Shown here in pieces: positions 40,835-50,127 of a stretch of DNA of 64,000 bases (positions are counted from its first letter, which is position 1; each line of letters starts with the position of its first letter). The translations under genes were made by a program, and so were the position numbers. The notes beneath the pieces were generated by a model, which saw only the letters and a program-made list of their open reading frames with translations, was not told where the DNA came from and searched no databases. Source of the stretch: Chitinophaga sp. E66 (lineage in GTDB: Bacteria > Bacteroidota > Bacteroidia > Chitinophagales > Chitinophagaceae); the NCBI GenBank assembly GCA_019285755.1, contig CP079103.1, positions 1,550,001 to 1,614,000 of the forward strand, read 5' to 3'.

Positions 40835-41181
40835 AGGTCTGTGCCTTTCAACTGGTTAGGTCAGGTGCTTATCAAATGTGTCAATCAATAAAGTGCTCTC
40901 ATGTCGGCATATCAGTGCTGCTAAACCGGGCTCACCGGCCGAAAATCGAGGCGGAAAGGTATGGATTCTTTGGGATATCAGGGAGAAAGGTTTAGTCAAC
41001 CGATTGCATAAAATATCCGTTTTTTTGACAAATGTCATCGTTTTGGATGCGCGTGTGCAACGGATTGTCTGTCTCATTATCTTTGGTGCCAGAAATCGAA
41101 ATTATGCTATGAACCGGGTGACGATGACCGGGAAGAAGAACCTTAATCCTACAAAACAGAAAACCAATTTTTGAATCGAAT
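40835..41181. other. Divergent intergenic region
   Basis: 347 nt between the metalloprotease start (minus) and the YegP-like gene (plus). A 98-residue frame at 40878-41174 is not protein-like and is rejected. One -7 box candidate is listed separately. Nothing else is supported. Confidence 0.5.
41078..41085 (+). promoter_or_regulatory. -7 box (TATCTTTG) upstream of the YegP-like gene
   Basis: Exact TAnnTTTG 96 nt before the ATG at 41182. No good -33 partner at 17-23 nt. Confidence 0.35.
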
Positions 41182-41514
41182 ATGAGTGCATTTATTGTTA
41201 CAAAATCATTGGATGGATCTTATGTGTTTAACCTCTGTGCAGACAACCAGGAAGTGGTGCTCAGCAGCGATCAGTATGCCGCGCGGGTAGGATGTTTGCA
41301 TGGCGTAGATGCGGCGCGCGCCCATGCGCAGGATAAGGAGCGTTTTAAACGCAAGATAACTGCGGAAGGGAGTTACTATTTCGTGTTGACGGCGGCGAAC
41401 GGCAGGGTGGTCGGGATCAGTGAGATGTACGGCAATATTTCCCATTGCGAAGAAGGGATCGCAGCGGTAATGGACGCTGCCCGGGAGGCGGATGTGTATG
41501 AGCAGTTAGGGTAA
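41182..41514 (+). CDS. YegP-like protein with two DUF1508 repeats
   Basis: Intact 110-residue frame. Two copies of the short DUF1508 unit: SLDGSYVFNLCADNQEVVLSS with YAARVGCLHGVDAARAHAQD, and EGSYYFVLTAANGRVVGIS with MYGNISHCEEGIAAVMDAAR. The unit pattern is G.Y.F.L.A.NG.V...S..Y......GI..V. This tandem arrangement is the same as in E. coli YegP. The function is unknown; the protein is small and cytoplasmic. Confidence 0.88.
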   Translation: MSAFIVTKSLDGSYVFNLCADNQEVVLSSDQYAARVGCLHGVDAARAHAQDKERFKRKITAEGSYYFVLTAANGRVVGISEMYGNISHCEEGIAAVMDAAREADVYEQLG

Positions 41515-41657
41515 AGGCGACCGCTTTGGCTGGTAGAACAGGGGTGCGCAAAGCAGTTTGAGGAAGTCGGAATTTTTCGTTTAGTCTGAACATTTGCAGC
41601 ATGCAAGGCGTTATCAGAAAATTCGCTCCCTTTTAACTGGAAATTCCTGAGTTGACC

Positions 41658-42383
41658 ATGCTAACCCTAATAAGTATTATCATGAAATCATGGAAACACC
41701 TGGTTGAGACAGGTATGGCCGAGGCGGTCCCTGAGAAAATCGCGGAAGCGATGTTTGCAGAAATGTTTGCGAAGTTCCGGATGCTGCAGCCGAAAATGAA
41801 CGCAAAACTGGAGAAAGCCATTCGCAAAAGATGCGAAGTCGTCCGGTTTAAAAAGAAAGCCGTAATACTGGAATACGGAGAGGTGTGCAGGCATTGTTTC
41901 TTTTCCATGAAAGGGCTCGTTACCGCGGTATTGGAGGCTGAGAAGGGGGAAGAGTATGTGTGGTTTATGGGAGAGCAGGATATCATTATTTCCGTAGAGA
42001 GCTTTTATGAACAGCAATTCAGCCTGGAGCGATTGGTGGCATTGGAAGAAACGGACTGTATCGCATTACATTGGGATGATCTCCAGTGGATTTATGACAA
42101 GCACCCTGCTTTCGAGCGTGTGGGCCGCCTGTTAACCGAATACTATTATCGCCAGGCCATAAAGCGTACTAACTGGATACGGCTGGAGGCGAAAAAGCGG
42201 TACCTGGCCCTGTTCCAGGATTATCCGAAATTCTTCGGGCGTGTTCCCGATGGCGCGCTTGCTTCCTATTTAGGGATAGCGCAGGCTACGCTTAGCCGTA
42301 TCAGGACGGAGGCGCATAAGGAGATTTGCCTATTGTTTCCAAAGGAGGCTAATGCCAGTCGCCCTTTGTTAACCGGTACCTGA
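41658..42383 (+). CDS. Crp/Fnr-family transcriptional regulator
   Basis: About 241 residues from ATG 41658 (ATG 41682 also possible). The N-terminal cNMP-like domain reads EVVRFKKKAVILEYGEVCRH, FFSMKGLVTAVLEAEKGEEYV, WFMGEQDIIISVESFYEQQFS, the short form common in Bacteroidota where cAMP-contact residues are absent. The helix-turn-helix is FFGRVPDGALASYLGIAQATLSRIRTEAHK. It overlaps the convergent GNAT gene by 35 nt at its 3' end. Ligand and targets are unknown. Confidence 0.85.
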   Translation: MLTLISIIMKSWKHLVETGMAEAVPEKIAEAMFAEMFAKFRMLQPKMNAKLEKAIRKRCEVVRFKKKAVILEYGEVCRHCFFSMKGLVTAVLEAEKGEEYVWFMGEQDIIISVESFYEQQFSLERLVALEETDCIALHWDDLQWIYDKHPAFERVGRLLTEYYYRQAIKRTNWIRLEAKKRYLALFQDYPKFFGRVPDGALASYLGIAQATLSRIRTEAHKEICLLFPKEANASRPLLTGT

Positions 42384-42884
42384 AATTGAACCTGGGCGCT
42401 TCGCCCACGTAAGCCACGTTTTCTTCGGCAACCTTCTCCGCGCCAAGCCGCCCGATGGCGACCTGAGACCGGATATTGGTGGCGCCGATATGGAAGTAAA
42501 CCTTATCCACGAACTGAAAAATATAATCCAGCATGAGCCGCTTAACGACCGGGTTGATCCCCTTTCCCCACGATTCCCTGCCATAAAGGTATACCCGATA
42601 AAGACAGCATTATCGGCTGGGTCATAATCGTAAAACCGCGTGCTGCCGATGATTTTGCCGGTCGCTTTAGAGCGGATGGCGAAAGCGCCCCCGCTTTGCA
42701 TGGCTCCATCGAAGAAATTGCGGAATACGGGCTCCTGCCATCGGTCTTTGTTGGGATGTTGCTCCCATACCTTCGGGTCGGAAGCCACGGCGTACAGTTC
42801 CGGGAAATCGCTTTCCCGGAGGGGCTGGAGGATCACATCGTCGTTTTCGAGAGTGGGCTGTATGCTAAAGGTCATAACGGTCAA
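42349..42884 (-). CDS. GNAT-family N-acetyltransferase, one frameshift
   Basis: MTFSIQPTLENDDVILQPLRESDFPELYAV is the RimJ/RimL-like start. Motif A region: GKIIGSTRFYDYDPADNAVFIGYTFM; after a break near 42585 it continues SWGKGINPVVKRLMLDYIFQF, VDKVYFHIGATNIRSQVAIGRLGAEKV, FNFRYRLTKGDWH. About 178 residues. The substrate is unknown; the family acetylates N-terminal amines, amino acids or drugs. Its last 35 nt overlap the end of the Crp/Fnr gene on the other strand. Confidence 0.82.
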
Positions 42885-43010
42885 AACAAAATGCGCTGTG
42901 AACTATAAAGATAACTTTTTTACCCCTTCAAACTTTTTGAATAATCCCCCGTATCTCCATTGTTACTTTTCCAAATCCCCGCAACGTGGCAGCCTGCCTT
43001 AAGGAATTTC

Positions 43011-43025
43011 GCCGGATCATCCGGC
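43011..43025. promoter_or_regulatory. 15-bp palindrome upstream of the Trp-rich gene
   Basis: GCCGGAT-C-ATCCGGC, perfect 7-bp arms, 62 nt before the start of the Trp-rich secreted protein. Possible operator; no further support. Confidence 0.25.
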
Positions 43026-43086
43026 TCGGGATACCATTGCCGGGGAACAGGAATCAACATCACTAAGCAACAAATACTCGTACACC

Positions 43087-43491
43087 ATGAAAAACGTAAT
43101 GACAATCGCCCTGCTGACAGCTTCCTTATTCACCGCGCCCGCCATGACGGCTACGGCAACGGCTACAGGGAATGAAACGGCCGCCCCTGCCTTTGAATGG
43201 GCCAAATCGCCCACCGGTACCTGGGCGGGCACGCTGGATGGCAAAACGATGTGGTACAAGCTGGACAAGAAGGGCGGCCTCTGGCACAGCGCAGATGGTA
43301 AGAAATGGATGGAAGACAAATCCGGGGCATGGACGGACAAGGAGGGCAAATGGCTGAAGATCCATGACAAGAAACTGGTATGGAGCACCGACGGCCAATC
43401 CTGGTCAGAAGTGCCGGAATGGAAATGGGAAGGCTCCGATGGCAAGTGGTATAAGTTCGACGCCAGCTGGGGATTATGGGTGAATGAATAA
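43087..43491 (+). CDS. Small secreted Trp/Lys-rich repeat protein
   Basis: Intact 134-residue frame. Signal peptide MKNVMTIALLTASLFTAPAMTATA. The mature part is about 105 residues with 13 Trp and repeats a short unit of the form W...DGK.W/Y: TWAGTLDGKTMWYKLDKKGG, LWHSADGKKWMEDKSGAW, TDKEGKWLKIHDKKLVWS, TDGQSWSEVPEWKWEGSDGK, WYKFDASWGLWVNE. I do not recognise a named family. The regular Trp spacing suggests a small beta-repeat that may bind cell wall or glycan. A terminator follows at once, so it is a single-gene unit upstream of an ECF sigma/anti-sigma pair. Confidence 0.75.
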   Translation: MKNVMTIALLTASLFTAPAMTATATATGNETAAPAFEWAKSPTGTWAGTLDGKTMWYKLDKKGGLWHSADGKKWMEDKSGAWTDKEGKWLKIHDKKLVWSTDGQSWSEVPEWKWEGSDGKWYKFDASWGLWVNE

Positions 43492-43505
43492 ACAAGTTTA
43501 AGTGT

Positions 43506-43533
43506 CCCCCGCACCGCACGGCGGGGGCTTTTT
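43506..43533 (+). terminator. Intrinsic terminator after the Trp-rich gene
   Basis: 7-bp stem CCCCCGC / GCGGGGG with an 8-nt loop followed by CTTTTT. Confidence 0.85.
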
Positions 43534-43597
43534 AGCCACACAAAACCATACGGGTAATTCGACCGTATATTATTGTGATTTTAATATCCGGTCACGC

Positions 43598-44140
43598 TTG
43601 AACCTTTCACCTAAATATACGGAAGAAGACCTGGTACGGCTGCTGAAGCAGCGGGACGAAGCCGCATTCCGCTACCTGTACGACAACTACGCATCTGCAC
43701 TGTACGGCGTCATACTTGGCATTTGCCCGGAGGCGCAGACAGCGAACGATGTGTTACAGGAATGTTTCGTGAAGATCTGGCGTTTGATGGAACAATATGA
43801 CCCGGCCAAAGCAAGATTGTTTACCTGGATGCATAACATTGCCCGGTCGGGGGCCATCGACGTTGTTAGGGGCAAGCATTGGAAATACGGTCAGAAGAGC
43901 GCGCCGGTGGATGAAAGTCATCAGTCGTTGCCTGGCGGCTCCTGGGAATATACAGGATTGCGCGGATCCCTGAACCGACTGAAGGAAGAGCACCGGCTAT
44001 TGGTGGAATTATCTTATTTTCAGGGGTACACGCACGAGGAGATTTCCAAACTTGCGAAGATCCCCACGGGTACGGTCAAAACAAGGTTACGCGCCGCATT
44101 GGCGCAGCTCAGGAAAATGTTATCAGTATTATTTTTATAG
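43598..44140 (+). CDS. ECF sigma factor (RpoE/SigK-like) paired with an RskA-type anti-sigma
   Basis: Intact frame; a start at TTG 43598 (MNLSPKYTEEDLVRLLKQRD) is preferred because the longer frame begins inside the preceding terminator. Region 2: DEAAFRYLYDNYASALYGVI, ANDVLQECFVKIWRLMEQYD, ARLFTWMHNIARSGAIDVVR. Region 4: LKEEHRLLVELSYFQGYTHEEISKLAKIPTGTVKTRLRAALAQLR. About 180 residues. Unlike the other sigma genes it is followed by an RskA-like, not FecR-like, anti-sigma gene after 4 nt, so it belongs to an envelope-stress type circuit rather than a SusCD locus. Confidence 0.88.
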   Translation: MNLSPKYTEEDLVRLLKQRDEAAFRYLYDNYASALYGVILGICPEAQTANDVLQECFVKIWRLMEQYDPAKARLFTWMHNIARSGAIDVVRGKHWKYGQKSAPVDESHQSLPGGSWEYTGLRGSLNRLKEEHRLLVELSYFQGYTHEEISKLAKIPTGTVKTRLRAALAQLRKMLSVLFL

Positions 44141-44144
44141 TCGC

Positions 44145-44954
44145 GTGAACGTAGAGGCATACATACTAAGCGGTGCGATCGAAAGCTATGTGCTCGGTCT
44201 GGCTACTCCCGAAGAACGGGAAGAGACGGACCGCTATCGGGCAGAATATCCGGAGATCAATGCCGCGATCCTCGCCTGCGAGGCCGCGCTGGAATCGAAC
44301 TGCCAGGAGAATGCCGTGCCAGTAGGAGATGATCGCATGTGGGACAGGATACATGAAAACGTGCGCCCTGAAGATAAAACCAGTGCTTCTCCAGGTAAGG
44401 GTGTGTTGCCGGTAAAAATCATCCGGCCGGGCAGCTGGCGGAACCTTGCAGCGGCGGCAGCGGTGCTATTGCTAATCAGCGGAGCGGCAAATGTATTCCT
44501 GTACCAACGCTACCAGCGCATTCGCGATGATTATGCCGGCCTCGTTCGGCAAAATGACCTGCAGCTCGCAGGTAACCGCCTGGCGCAGGATACCATTGGC
44601 ATGCTCTATGCCCAGGTCCGTGCAATCACCCTGCCCGGTGTGCACAAGGTTGAATTAAAAGGTGTGGAAGGTAAAGAAAGTGCTTACGCTACCGTTTACT
44701 GGAACAGCACCAGTCAGGAAGTGTTATTATACCCCAATCAGTTACCCGCCGCTCCGCAGGGCCGTCAGTACCAATTGTGGGCGTTAGTGGACGGGAAGCC
44801 GGTTGATGCGGGAATATTAGGTGATTGCCATGGTTTCTGCAGGTTGAAGCAAATTCCCCGTGCCGACGCATTCGCTATTACCCTCGAAAAAGCAGGCGGC
44901 AGCCCGACCCCGGACCTGACACAATTGTATGTAGTCGGAAATGTTGCAGGTTAA
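44145..44954 (+). CDS. RskA-like anti-sigma factor
   Basis: GTG start at 44145, 4 nt after the sigma stop. N-terminus VEAYILSGAIESYVLGLATPEEREETDRYR is the usual anti-sigma-K cytoplasmic domain. One membrane helix NLAAAAAVLLLISGAANVFLY (residues about 104-124), a short coiled region, then the periplasmic RskA domain: ATVYWNSTSQEVLLYPNQLP, GRQYQLWALVDGKPVDAGIL, DAFAITLEKAGGSPTPDLTQ, LYVVGNVAG. The stretch GDCHGFCRLKQI near residue 225 is unusual for the family and could hide two compensating indels. About 269 residues. Confidence 0.85.
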   Translation: MNVEAYILSGAIESYVLGLATPEEREETDRYRAEYPEINAAILACEAALESNCQENAVPVGDDRMWDRIHENVRPEDKTSASPGKGVLPVKIIRPGSWRNLAAAAAVLLLISGAANVFLYQRYQRIRDDYAGLVRQNDLQLAGNRLAQDTIGMLYAQVRAITLPGVHKVELKGVEGKESAYATVYWNSTSQEVLLYPNQLPAAPQGRQYQLWALVDGKPVDAGILGDCHGFCRLKQIPRADAFAITLEKAGGSPTPDLTQLYVVGNVAG

Positions 44955-44960
44955 CCCCGT

Positions 44961-45418
44961 CTACAAAATATAAGCCAGCTCATCCTTCACTTCCGCCATC
45001 ACGAAACTGCTCTGTAAGGTATGTACATTCGGCAACTTGGCGAGTTTCTCCGTAATGAATTTATGATAACTGTTCATGTCGGCTACTACGATCTTCAGGT
45101 GGTAATCGAATGTGCCGGTCATATGGTGGCAGGACATCACTTCATCGAACGCAGACACTGCCAGCTGAAAGGCATGCAGCAATTCTTCCGCGTGTTCTTT
45201 CAGCTGTACATTGGTAAACGCCATCAGGCCACGGCCGATCATGTGCCGGTCCACGATAGCCATGTATTTTTGATGTATCCCAGTTCTTCCAGCTTCCTGC
45301 GCCGCAACAGCACCGGCGTCACGGACTTGCCCAGTTTGTCGGCCAGTTCTTTATTGCTAAGCCTGGCATCATGTTGTAAGAGCGTAAGCAGGCGCTGGTC
45401 GGTTTTGTCTAATTGCAT
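44961..45418 (-). CDS. Lrp/AsnC-family regulator, divergent from methionine gamma-lyase, one frameshift
   Basis: From ATG 45418: MQLDKTDQRLLTLLQHDARL, SNKELADKLGKSVTPVLLRRRKLEELGYIK is the winged helix. One missing A near 45270 breaks the frame; it resumes as KYMAIVDRHMIGRGLMAFTN and the RAM domain (VMSCHHMTGTFDYHLKIVVADMNSYHKFITEKLAKLPNVHTLQSSFVMAEVKDEL). About 152 residues. It is transcribed away from a methionine gamma-lyase gene; a dyad in the shared upstream region is the likely binding site. Inference: it senses a sulphur or other amino acid and controls the lyase. Confidence 0.88.
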
Positions 45419-45451
45419 GTGGCGCGTAGTTGATTATTGCTTTGGATGCGC

Positions 45452-45459
45452 CAAAAATA
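45452..45459 (-). promoter_or_regulatory. -7 box (TATTTTTG) of the lrp-type gene
   Basis: Exact TAnnTTTG on the minus strand, 34 nt before the ATG at 45418. It overlaps the left arm of the dyad at 45455-45475, so protein bound there would block this promoter. Confidence 0.5.
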
Positions 45460-45475
45460 GTCAAAAAGACTATTT
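45455..45475. promoter_or_regulatory. Candidate Lrp/AsnC operator
   Basis: AAATAGTC-AAAAA-GACTATTT, perfect 8-bp arms with an A5 spacer, midway between divergent lrp and lyase genes. A further TAGTC half-site (in TCTATTTAGTC) lies at 45498-45502. Lrp-type proteins usually bind several dyads with A/T-rich centres. Confidence 0.55.
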
Positions 45476-45556
45476 CGGAATCCGCAGGCGGTCTATTTAG
45501 TCTTTTCTACTGCCCAGGCGCCTTGATATTGTTTCCCCATCCGCCAGTCTCCAGCT

Positions 45557-46816
45557 TTGCAGAAAAACGATCCGATGACAAAATCTCCCGAAACCGCGAT
45601 GATGGGCCATGGCTACAAGCCAGAACTGAGCGAAGGCGCCGTAAAGCCGCCGGTGTTCCTCACCTCCACTTTCGTCTTTCACACGGCGGAAGAAGGAAAA
45701 GATTTCTTCACTATGGCCCACGGCCACACCCCGTCGCAGGAAAGGGAAATGGGCCTCATCTACAGCCGGATCAACAATCCTAATATCGAGATACTGGAAG
45801 AGCGCATCCGCCTTTGGGACGGCGGAGCAGACGCCGCTGCTTTCTCCAGCGGCATGAGCGCCATTTCCACCACGATGATGGCATTCCTTAAACCAGGCGA
45901 TTTCATCCTGTTCAGTAACCCCTCTACGGCGGTACCCATAAATTCATCCAGCATTTCCTCAAAGAACTGGGCGTAGGCGCTATTTGCTTCAGCGCCCGGG
46001 ATTCTTACGAAGACGTCATGCACCAGTTGCAATCCGCCAATGCCACCGGCAGGCTCAGGATGATTTTCGTAGAAACGCCCGCCAACCCCACCGGCGAAGT
46101 GATCGACGTGGCTATGTGCAGCCGCCTGGCGAAGGAATGCTCAACGGAAGACAGGAAAGTGCTGCTGGCGGTGGATAACACCTACATGGGGCCCTTATGG
46201 TCGCGTCCCTTGCAGTTCGGGGCAGACATTGTGCTCTATTCTGCCACCAAATACATCGGCGGCCACAGCGATGTCATCGCCGGTGCGGCCGTAGGCAGCA
46301 GGGAATGCATCCAGGCCATCAAAGCCGCCCGCACCTTCTTCGGGACCATCATCGATCCACATCCTGCCTGGATGCTGCTGCGCAGCCTGGAAACCCTCAA
46401 GCTCAGGATGGACGCCGCCGCGCTGAACGCTGCCCATATCGTGGCATTCCTGCAAAGATGCCGCGCGGTGACCAGGATCTATTACCCCGGCTTGCGGAAA
46501 CAGCTATCGGCAGACCAGCAAAGGATCTATGCGGAACAATACTCCAGCGACGGCGCCATGGTCAGCTTCGACGTGAGGGGGGGGAACCGGCCGCTTTCCT
46601 GGTATTGAATGCGCTGAAGCACATTAAGCTGGCCGTAAGCCTCGGCGGCACGGAAAGCCTCGCGCAGCACCCTGGTCCATGACGCATTCGGGCGTGCCGG
46701 AAGAAGAAAAGTTGAAGTACGGGATCACGGACGGTATGATCCGCCTGAGCGTAGGGATTGAACATTATGAAGACCTGATCCGGGATTTGCGGCAGGCGCT
46801 GGCTTTACTGCACTAG
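45557..46816 (+). CDS. Methionine gamma-lyase / cystathionine gamma-synthase family PLP enzyme, three frameshifts
   Basis: [30 protein letters not shown] opens a Cys/Met-metabolism PLP enzyme. [36 protein letters not shown], then after a missing C near 45925 the PLP-phosphate segment [32 protein letters not shown] carries the PLP Asp, and [21 protein letters not shown] the catalytic Lys. Breaks also near 46583 (missing G) and 46670. The end [37 protein letters not shown] is standard. About 420 residues. It probably degrades methionine to methanethiol, 2-oxobutyrate and ammonia; synthase activity cannot be excluded. Start 45557 or 45575. Confidence 0.85.
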
Positions 46817-46818
46817 CT

Positions 46819-48236
46819 CTATGTCGCCCATCCTCCATTGCTTCTCGAAAAGCCTTTCTCCGGACCGTAAAACCTTGCCAGAACCTCGAAGGGAAACCCT
46901 GCTTTGGTGGGGACCCAGTTAGACTCCTTGCCTGCCGGTGCTGCCGGACCGAAATAGAGGTCACAGGAGCCATCGGGGTTTATCCGGATGCCCGGAGATG
47001 TGCTTGCGCGGCTGAACCGGTCCACACCCTGCAACAGCGCATGTGTTTCTCCATTGTAGACTGTAAAAGACCAATACAGCTTTACAGGTACGTTGGGCGG
47101 CAAATGGAGCTTATAATGACTGGAGCCTTGCAGTGGTTTGCCAGCCTTGTCTTTTATGGTCATTACATAATATTGACCGGTGCCTAAATGTTTGGCGCTG
47201 AAATAGGCAAGCGAATAGGAGACGGCACGCCCGTCGATCGGATAATTACCCGGATCAACATAGTTTTCGGTAATGGCTTTTACTAGTTCCGGGTATGCAG
47301 GTAATGCCCAATGCGTATTTTCATAAAAAGGTGGGTCGAAGACCGCATCGAGTTTATGTCTGAGCCATTGCTGCGCGTCAGCAATGGCGGCAATCATGAT
47401 TTCTTTAGATCGCGGAGTGGGCTGAAAGGGCTTCCCTTTTTCGATGCCAATCGTTTTTAAGGGGTCGATCATGGCCATGTCGCGCTCCAGCCAGGGCTCC
47501 CGCTGTACAAAACTGTTCAGCGATTCGAAAACCGAAAATCATAAGGAATCGTATTGCCAAAAGGTACGTGCAGGAGATCGAGAAATTTGACTTCAGGTGT
47601 AGCGCCTGCGCCGGCATAGCGATAAATTTTTACGGTTTTGCCATATTCTACCGCCCGTTGTATATCATTGTTGCTGCCGTCGGTCAGGTTAGAGCGCAGA
47701 ATGGCGAAACCTGTATAAGTAGCAGACTTTAAGGGAATATAGCCTGCCGGACTTTGCCCATTGAAATCAGGTGGGATGATAATATATTTGGCTCCTTTTC
47801 CCTTATCGTATCCTGCCGGACCGACGTCTTCAATTGCGGTTTGCCAGGCATCGTCCAGCGATCCGGTGATCGAGGAGATTCCTGCGGATGGAGGTATCTC
47901 CAGTACAACGGGTCCTTGCCTTGTATCGTAAAAGGGGTTGAAGTAAATGACGTCGGGATTGGGGTAAGTGTCTGATTGTTGTCGTTAATTGGCCCGGACC
48001 AGTAGATGATCTGGTTAAAATCACCTTTGGCTTTCTTCAGGTCTTCGAGCATAAGTTCGGTATTCACGGCAGGCATCCCCATATGACCACCTGCATTGCC
48101 CTGTTATAGATCATCGATTCTTCCGGCCCTGCAGGGATGAATCCGGCTTTTGACTTTGGCGTTGCGGTCTGGGCCTTGGCGGGAGTTGCAAGGCGAAGAT
48201 GCCCATCGCCAAAATGATCAGGTGATAAGTTTTCAT
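46819..48236 (-). CDS. DUF1254/DUF1214 protein, paralogue of 7707-9170, several frameshifts
   Basis: ATG 48236 opens a signal peptide (MKTYHLIILAMGIFAL). Across frames the DUF1254 half includes MIYNRAMQVVIWGMPAVNTE and LEDLKKAKGDFNQIIYWSGP; the DUF1214 half is intact in 46819-47478: IDPLKTIGIEKGKPFQP, GQYYVMTIKDKAGKPLQGSS, LYWSFTVYNGETHALLQ, DLYFGPAAPAGKESNWVPTK, FPFEVLARFYGPEKGF. At least four breaks between 47480 and 48190. Role unknown, exported. Its stop is 2 nt from the stop of the converging lyase gene. Confidence 0.72.
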
Positions 48237-48425
48237 AATAGCTTCATTCAGTGATGCAAACAAATCAGGTTGTTGATCGCTAATTTGACGGAAGACTATT
48301 ATGTGATCCGGATGATGCTGTATGCCTGGAAGAAGAGGGGTGGTTATAATGTATCAGGGTACAGCTATAAAACAGCCGGCGGTTAATATTGTTCGGGGAG
48401 GAATCAAAATGTTGATAATCATTCG

Positions 48426-48782
48426 CTATTTCCGTAGGATCTTTTCCATTGCCTTGCCTTTCGCCAGTTCGTCGATGAGCTTGTCGAGGTAGCGGATCTG
48501 CTGCATGAGGGGATCTTCGATCTCCTCTACCCGGTACCCGCAGATCAGGCCTTTGATCATGGAAACGTTGGGATGGATCTTCGCCTGGTGGAAGAAGTCG
48601 CGGAAGTTGGTCTTGTCGTCCAGGTGCTTTTGAAGGGTTTTGGCGTCATATCCCGTCAGCCAATGGATGATTTCATCTACTTCCGCTTTGGTACGCCCCT
48701 TTTTCTCCGCTTTCTGGATGTAGTGGGGATAGACGCCTGCAAAAGACATATTGAAAACACGCTCATTATTCTTGCTGTTCAT
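48426..48782 (-). CDS. DUF2200 protein
   Basis: Intact 118-residue frame: [86 protein letters not shown]. This is the full DUF2200 length and pattern. Cytoplasmic, function unknown; related proteins include YjbR-like folds only distantly. Monocistronic: a terminator lies upstream at 48850-48881 and the next gene downstream starts 190 nt away. Confidence 0.88.
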   Translation of the reverse strand: MNSKNNERVFNMSFAGVYPHYIQKAEKKGRTKAEVDEIIHWLTGYDAKTLQKHLDDKTNFRDFFHQAKIHPNVSMIKGLICGYRVEEIEDPLMQQIRYLDKLIDELAKGKAMEKILRK

Positions 48783-48849
48783 ATGGAATATTTTAAGTGG
48801 TGAGACGAGCCGGTATCAAAATACGAATTTACAGGTTGCCCCGAAATGA

Positions 48850-48881
48850 AAAAGCCCTTCCGGTATGCTGGAAGGGCTTTT
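48850..48881 (-). terminator. Intrinsic terminator of the locus 3 operon
   Basis: 12-bp stem AAAAGCCCTTCC / GGAAGGGCTTTT with an 8-nt loop. It follows the TlpA-like gene stop at 48902 on the minus strand and has T-runs on both strands. Confidence 0.85.
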
Positions 48882-48901
48882 ATGTGGAGTGGTTGGTTGA
48901 C

Positions 48902-50098
48902 TTACATTTTCCCGAATACTTCCGCCAGTTTCTTATCCATGGCTTCGTCATTCTCGCCGCCACCGCCGTAACGGCCGATGATCATGCCCTTGGGGTCGAT
49001 GAGGATCTTGGTGGGGAGGAGTGGATGCCGTAGTAATTGCTGATGTCTTCCGGATTGGGAGGTCGTTCTGCCGTTTTTGCATATCGAGCCCGCGGAGCAC
49101 GTGTTTCCAGATACCTATGCCATCCTGGTCTACCGCTTTTTCCAGGCTTCGGGCTTGCTGTCGTCATCGGAAATACCGATGATCTCGAAGCCTTTTTCCT
49201 TGTATTTAGCGTAGAGCGACTTCAGGTGCGGGTTGCCTTTGCGGCAGGGGCCGCACCAGCTGGCCCAGAAATCGATCAGTACGTATTTACCTTTGTAATC
49301 TGCCAGGCTTAGCGGTTGACCGTTGATGTCGTTCTTGGCGAAAACGTGGGCCACGCTGCCGGGAGATCCGCCGCGCAGGCCGTCGAGTTCCTCTTTGATT
49401 TCCTTGCCGAAACCGGTCTGCTTCAGCTCGGGGCTCAACTTGTTATAGGCGGATTCCGCTTCGGGAGCGTCATACCGCTGATGCGGAAGCGGAGCAGGTA
49501 GGCGGTAACGAAAGAGCCCGGATTGTCGTTGATGAACTTTTTATCGATAACGTCCATCTGTTCGTAGTACGGCTCCATCTTTTCCCGGATGGCGTCGAGT
49601 TCGGCGCGCATGCCGGCGAGGGTAGCGCTGTCTTTCTTTGCCCGGCTGGCTTCTATGTACTCGCCGTTGCGCTTGTTATACGCGTCGGACAGGGGCATCA
49701 GATTTGCGTTAACGTCCTTTTTACTTCATCCAGGCGGTACATATCGTCTTGCGATCTGGAGCCTTTCAGCCTGCCATGGCGAAGATCCCCGCTTTGAGGG
49801 TGGCCGTCATCTTCCCCGGTTCGATGAACAGGGTGGTGTAATCGGCGTTGTAGCTCATGCGGGAAGGAGGCTCGAGCGAAAGGGAGCTCATGGTCGGCCC
49901 GTCCAGCTGACCGGCGAAGGCGAATTTACCGTTCTGGATCTTCGCGCTGTCGGTCTGGCGTTTGTTGCCTTTGGCAGTATAGTTCAGGTAAGCGAAGCCG
50001 GACGCTTTGCCCTCTATGGTTCCGTTGAGGGTGAACGACTGCGCCTTTACGTTGTTGATCAGCAGACTGGCTGCGATGAGCATCGGTATGTGTTTCAT
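48902..50098 (-). CDS. TlpA-like thioredoxin protein with DUF4369-type N-terminus, frameshifted (locus 3)
   Basis: Leader MKHIPMLIAASLLINNVKAQ. The N-terminal DUF4369-like domain (FTLNGTIEGKASGFAYLNYT, KIQNGKFAFAGQLDGPTMSS) is followed by a helical linker (EKMEPYYEQMDVIDKKFIND) and a thioredoxin domain with FAKNDINGQPLSLADYKGK, VLIDFWASWCGPCRKGNPHL and GFEIIGISDDDSKPEAWKK. The redox motif is WCGPC. The end (DPKGMIIGRYGG, MDKKLAEVFGKM) is recovered in another frame. Breaks near 49770, 49470, 49140 and 49020. About 398 residues. Such proteins are periplasmic thiol-disulphide reductases common beside SusCD pairs. Confidence 0.82.
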
Positions 50099-50127
50099 GA
50101 TGCGTGTAGTTAAATGGGTGGATGCGA

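Noticed and set aside
40878..41174. 98-residue plus-strand frame in the intergenic region
   Set aside because: Composition is not protein-like, no signal or domain, and it runs through the candidate -7 box and leader of the YegP-like gene.
43502..43597. Extended N-terminus of the ECF sigma factor from GTG 43502
   Set aside because: The extension lies in the terminator of the preceding gene and its residues do not match sigma region 2; TTG 43598 fits better.
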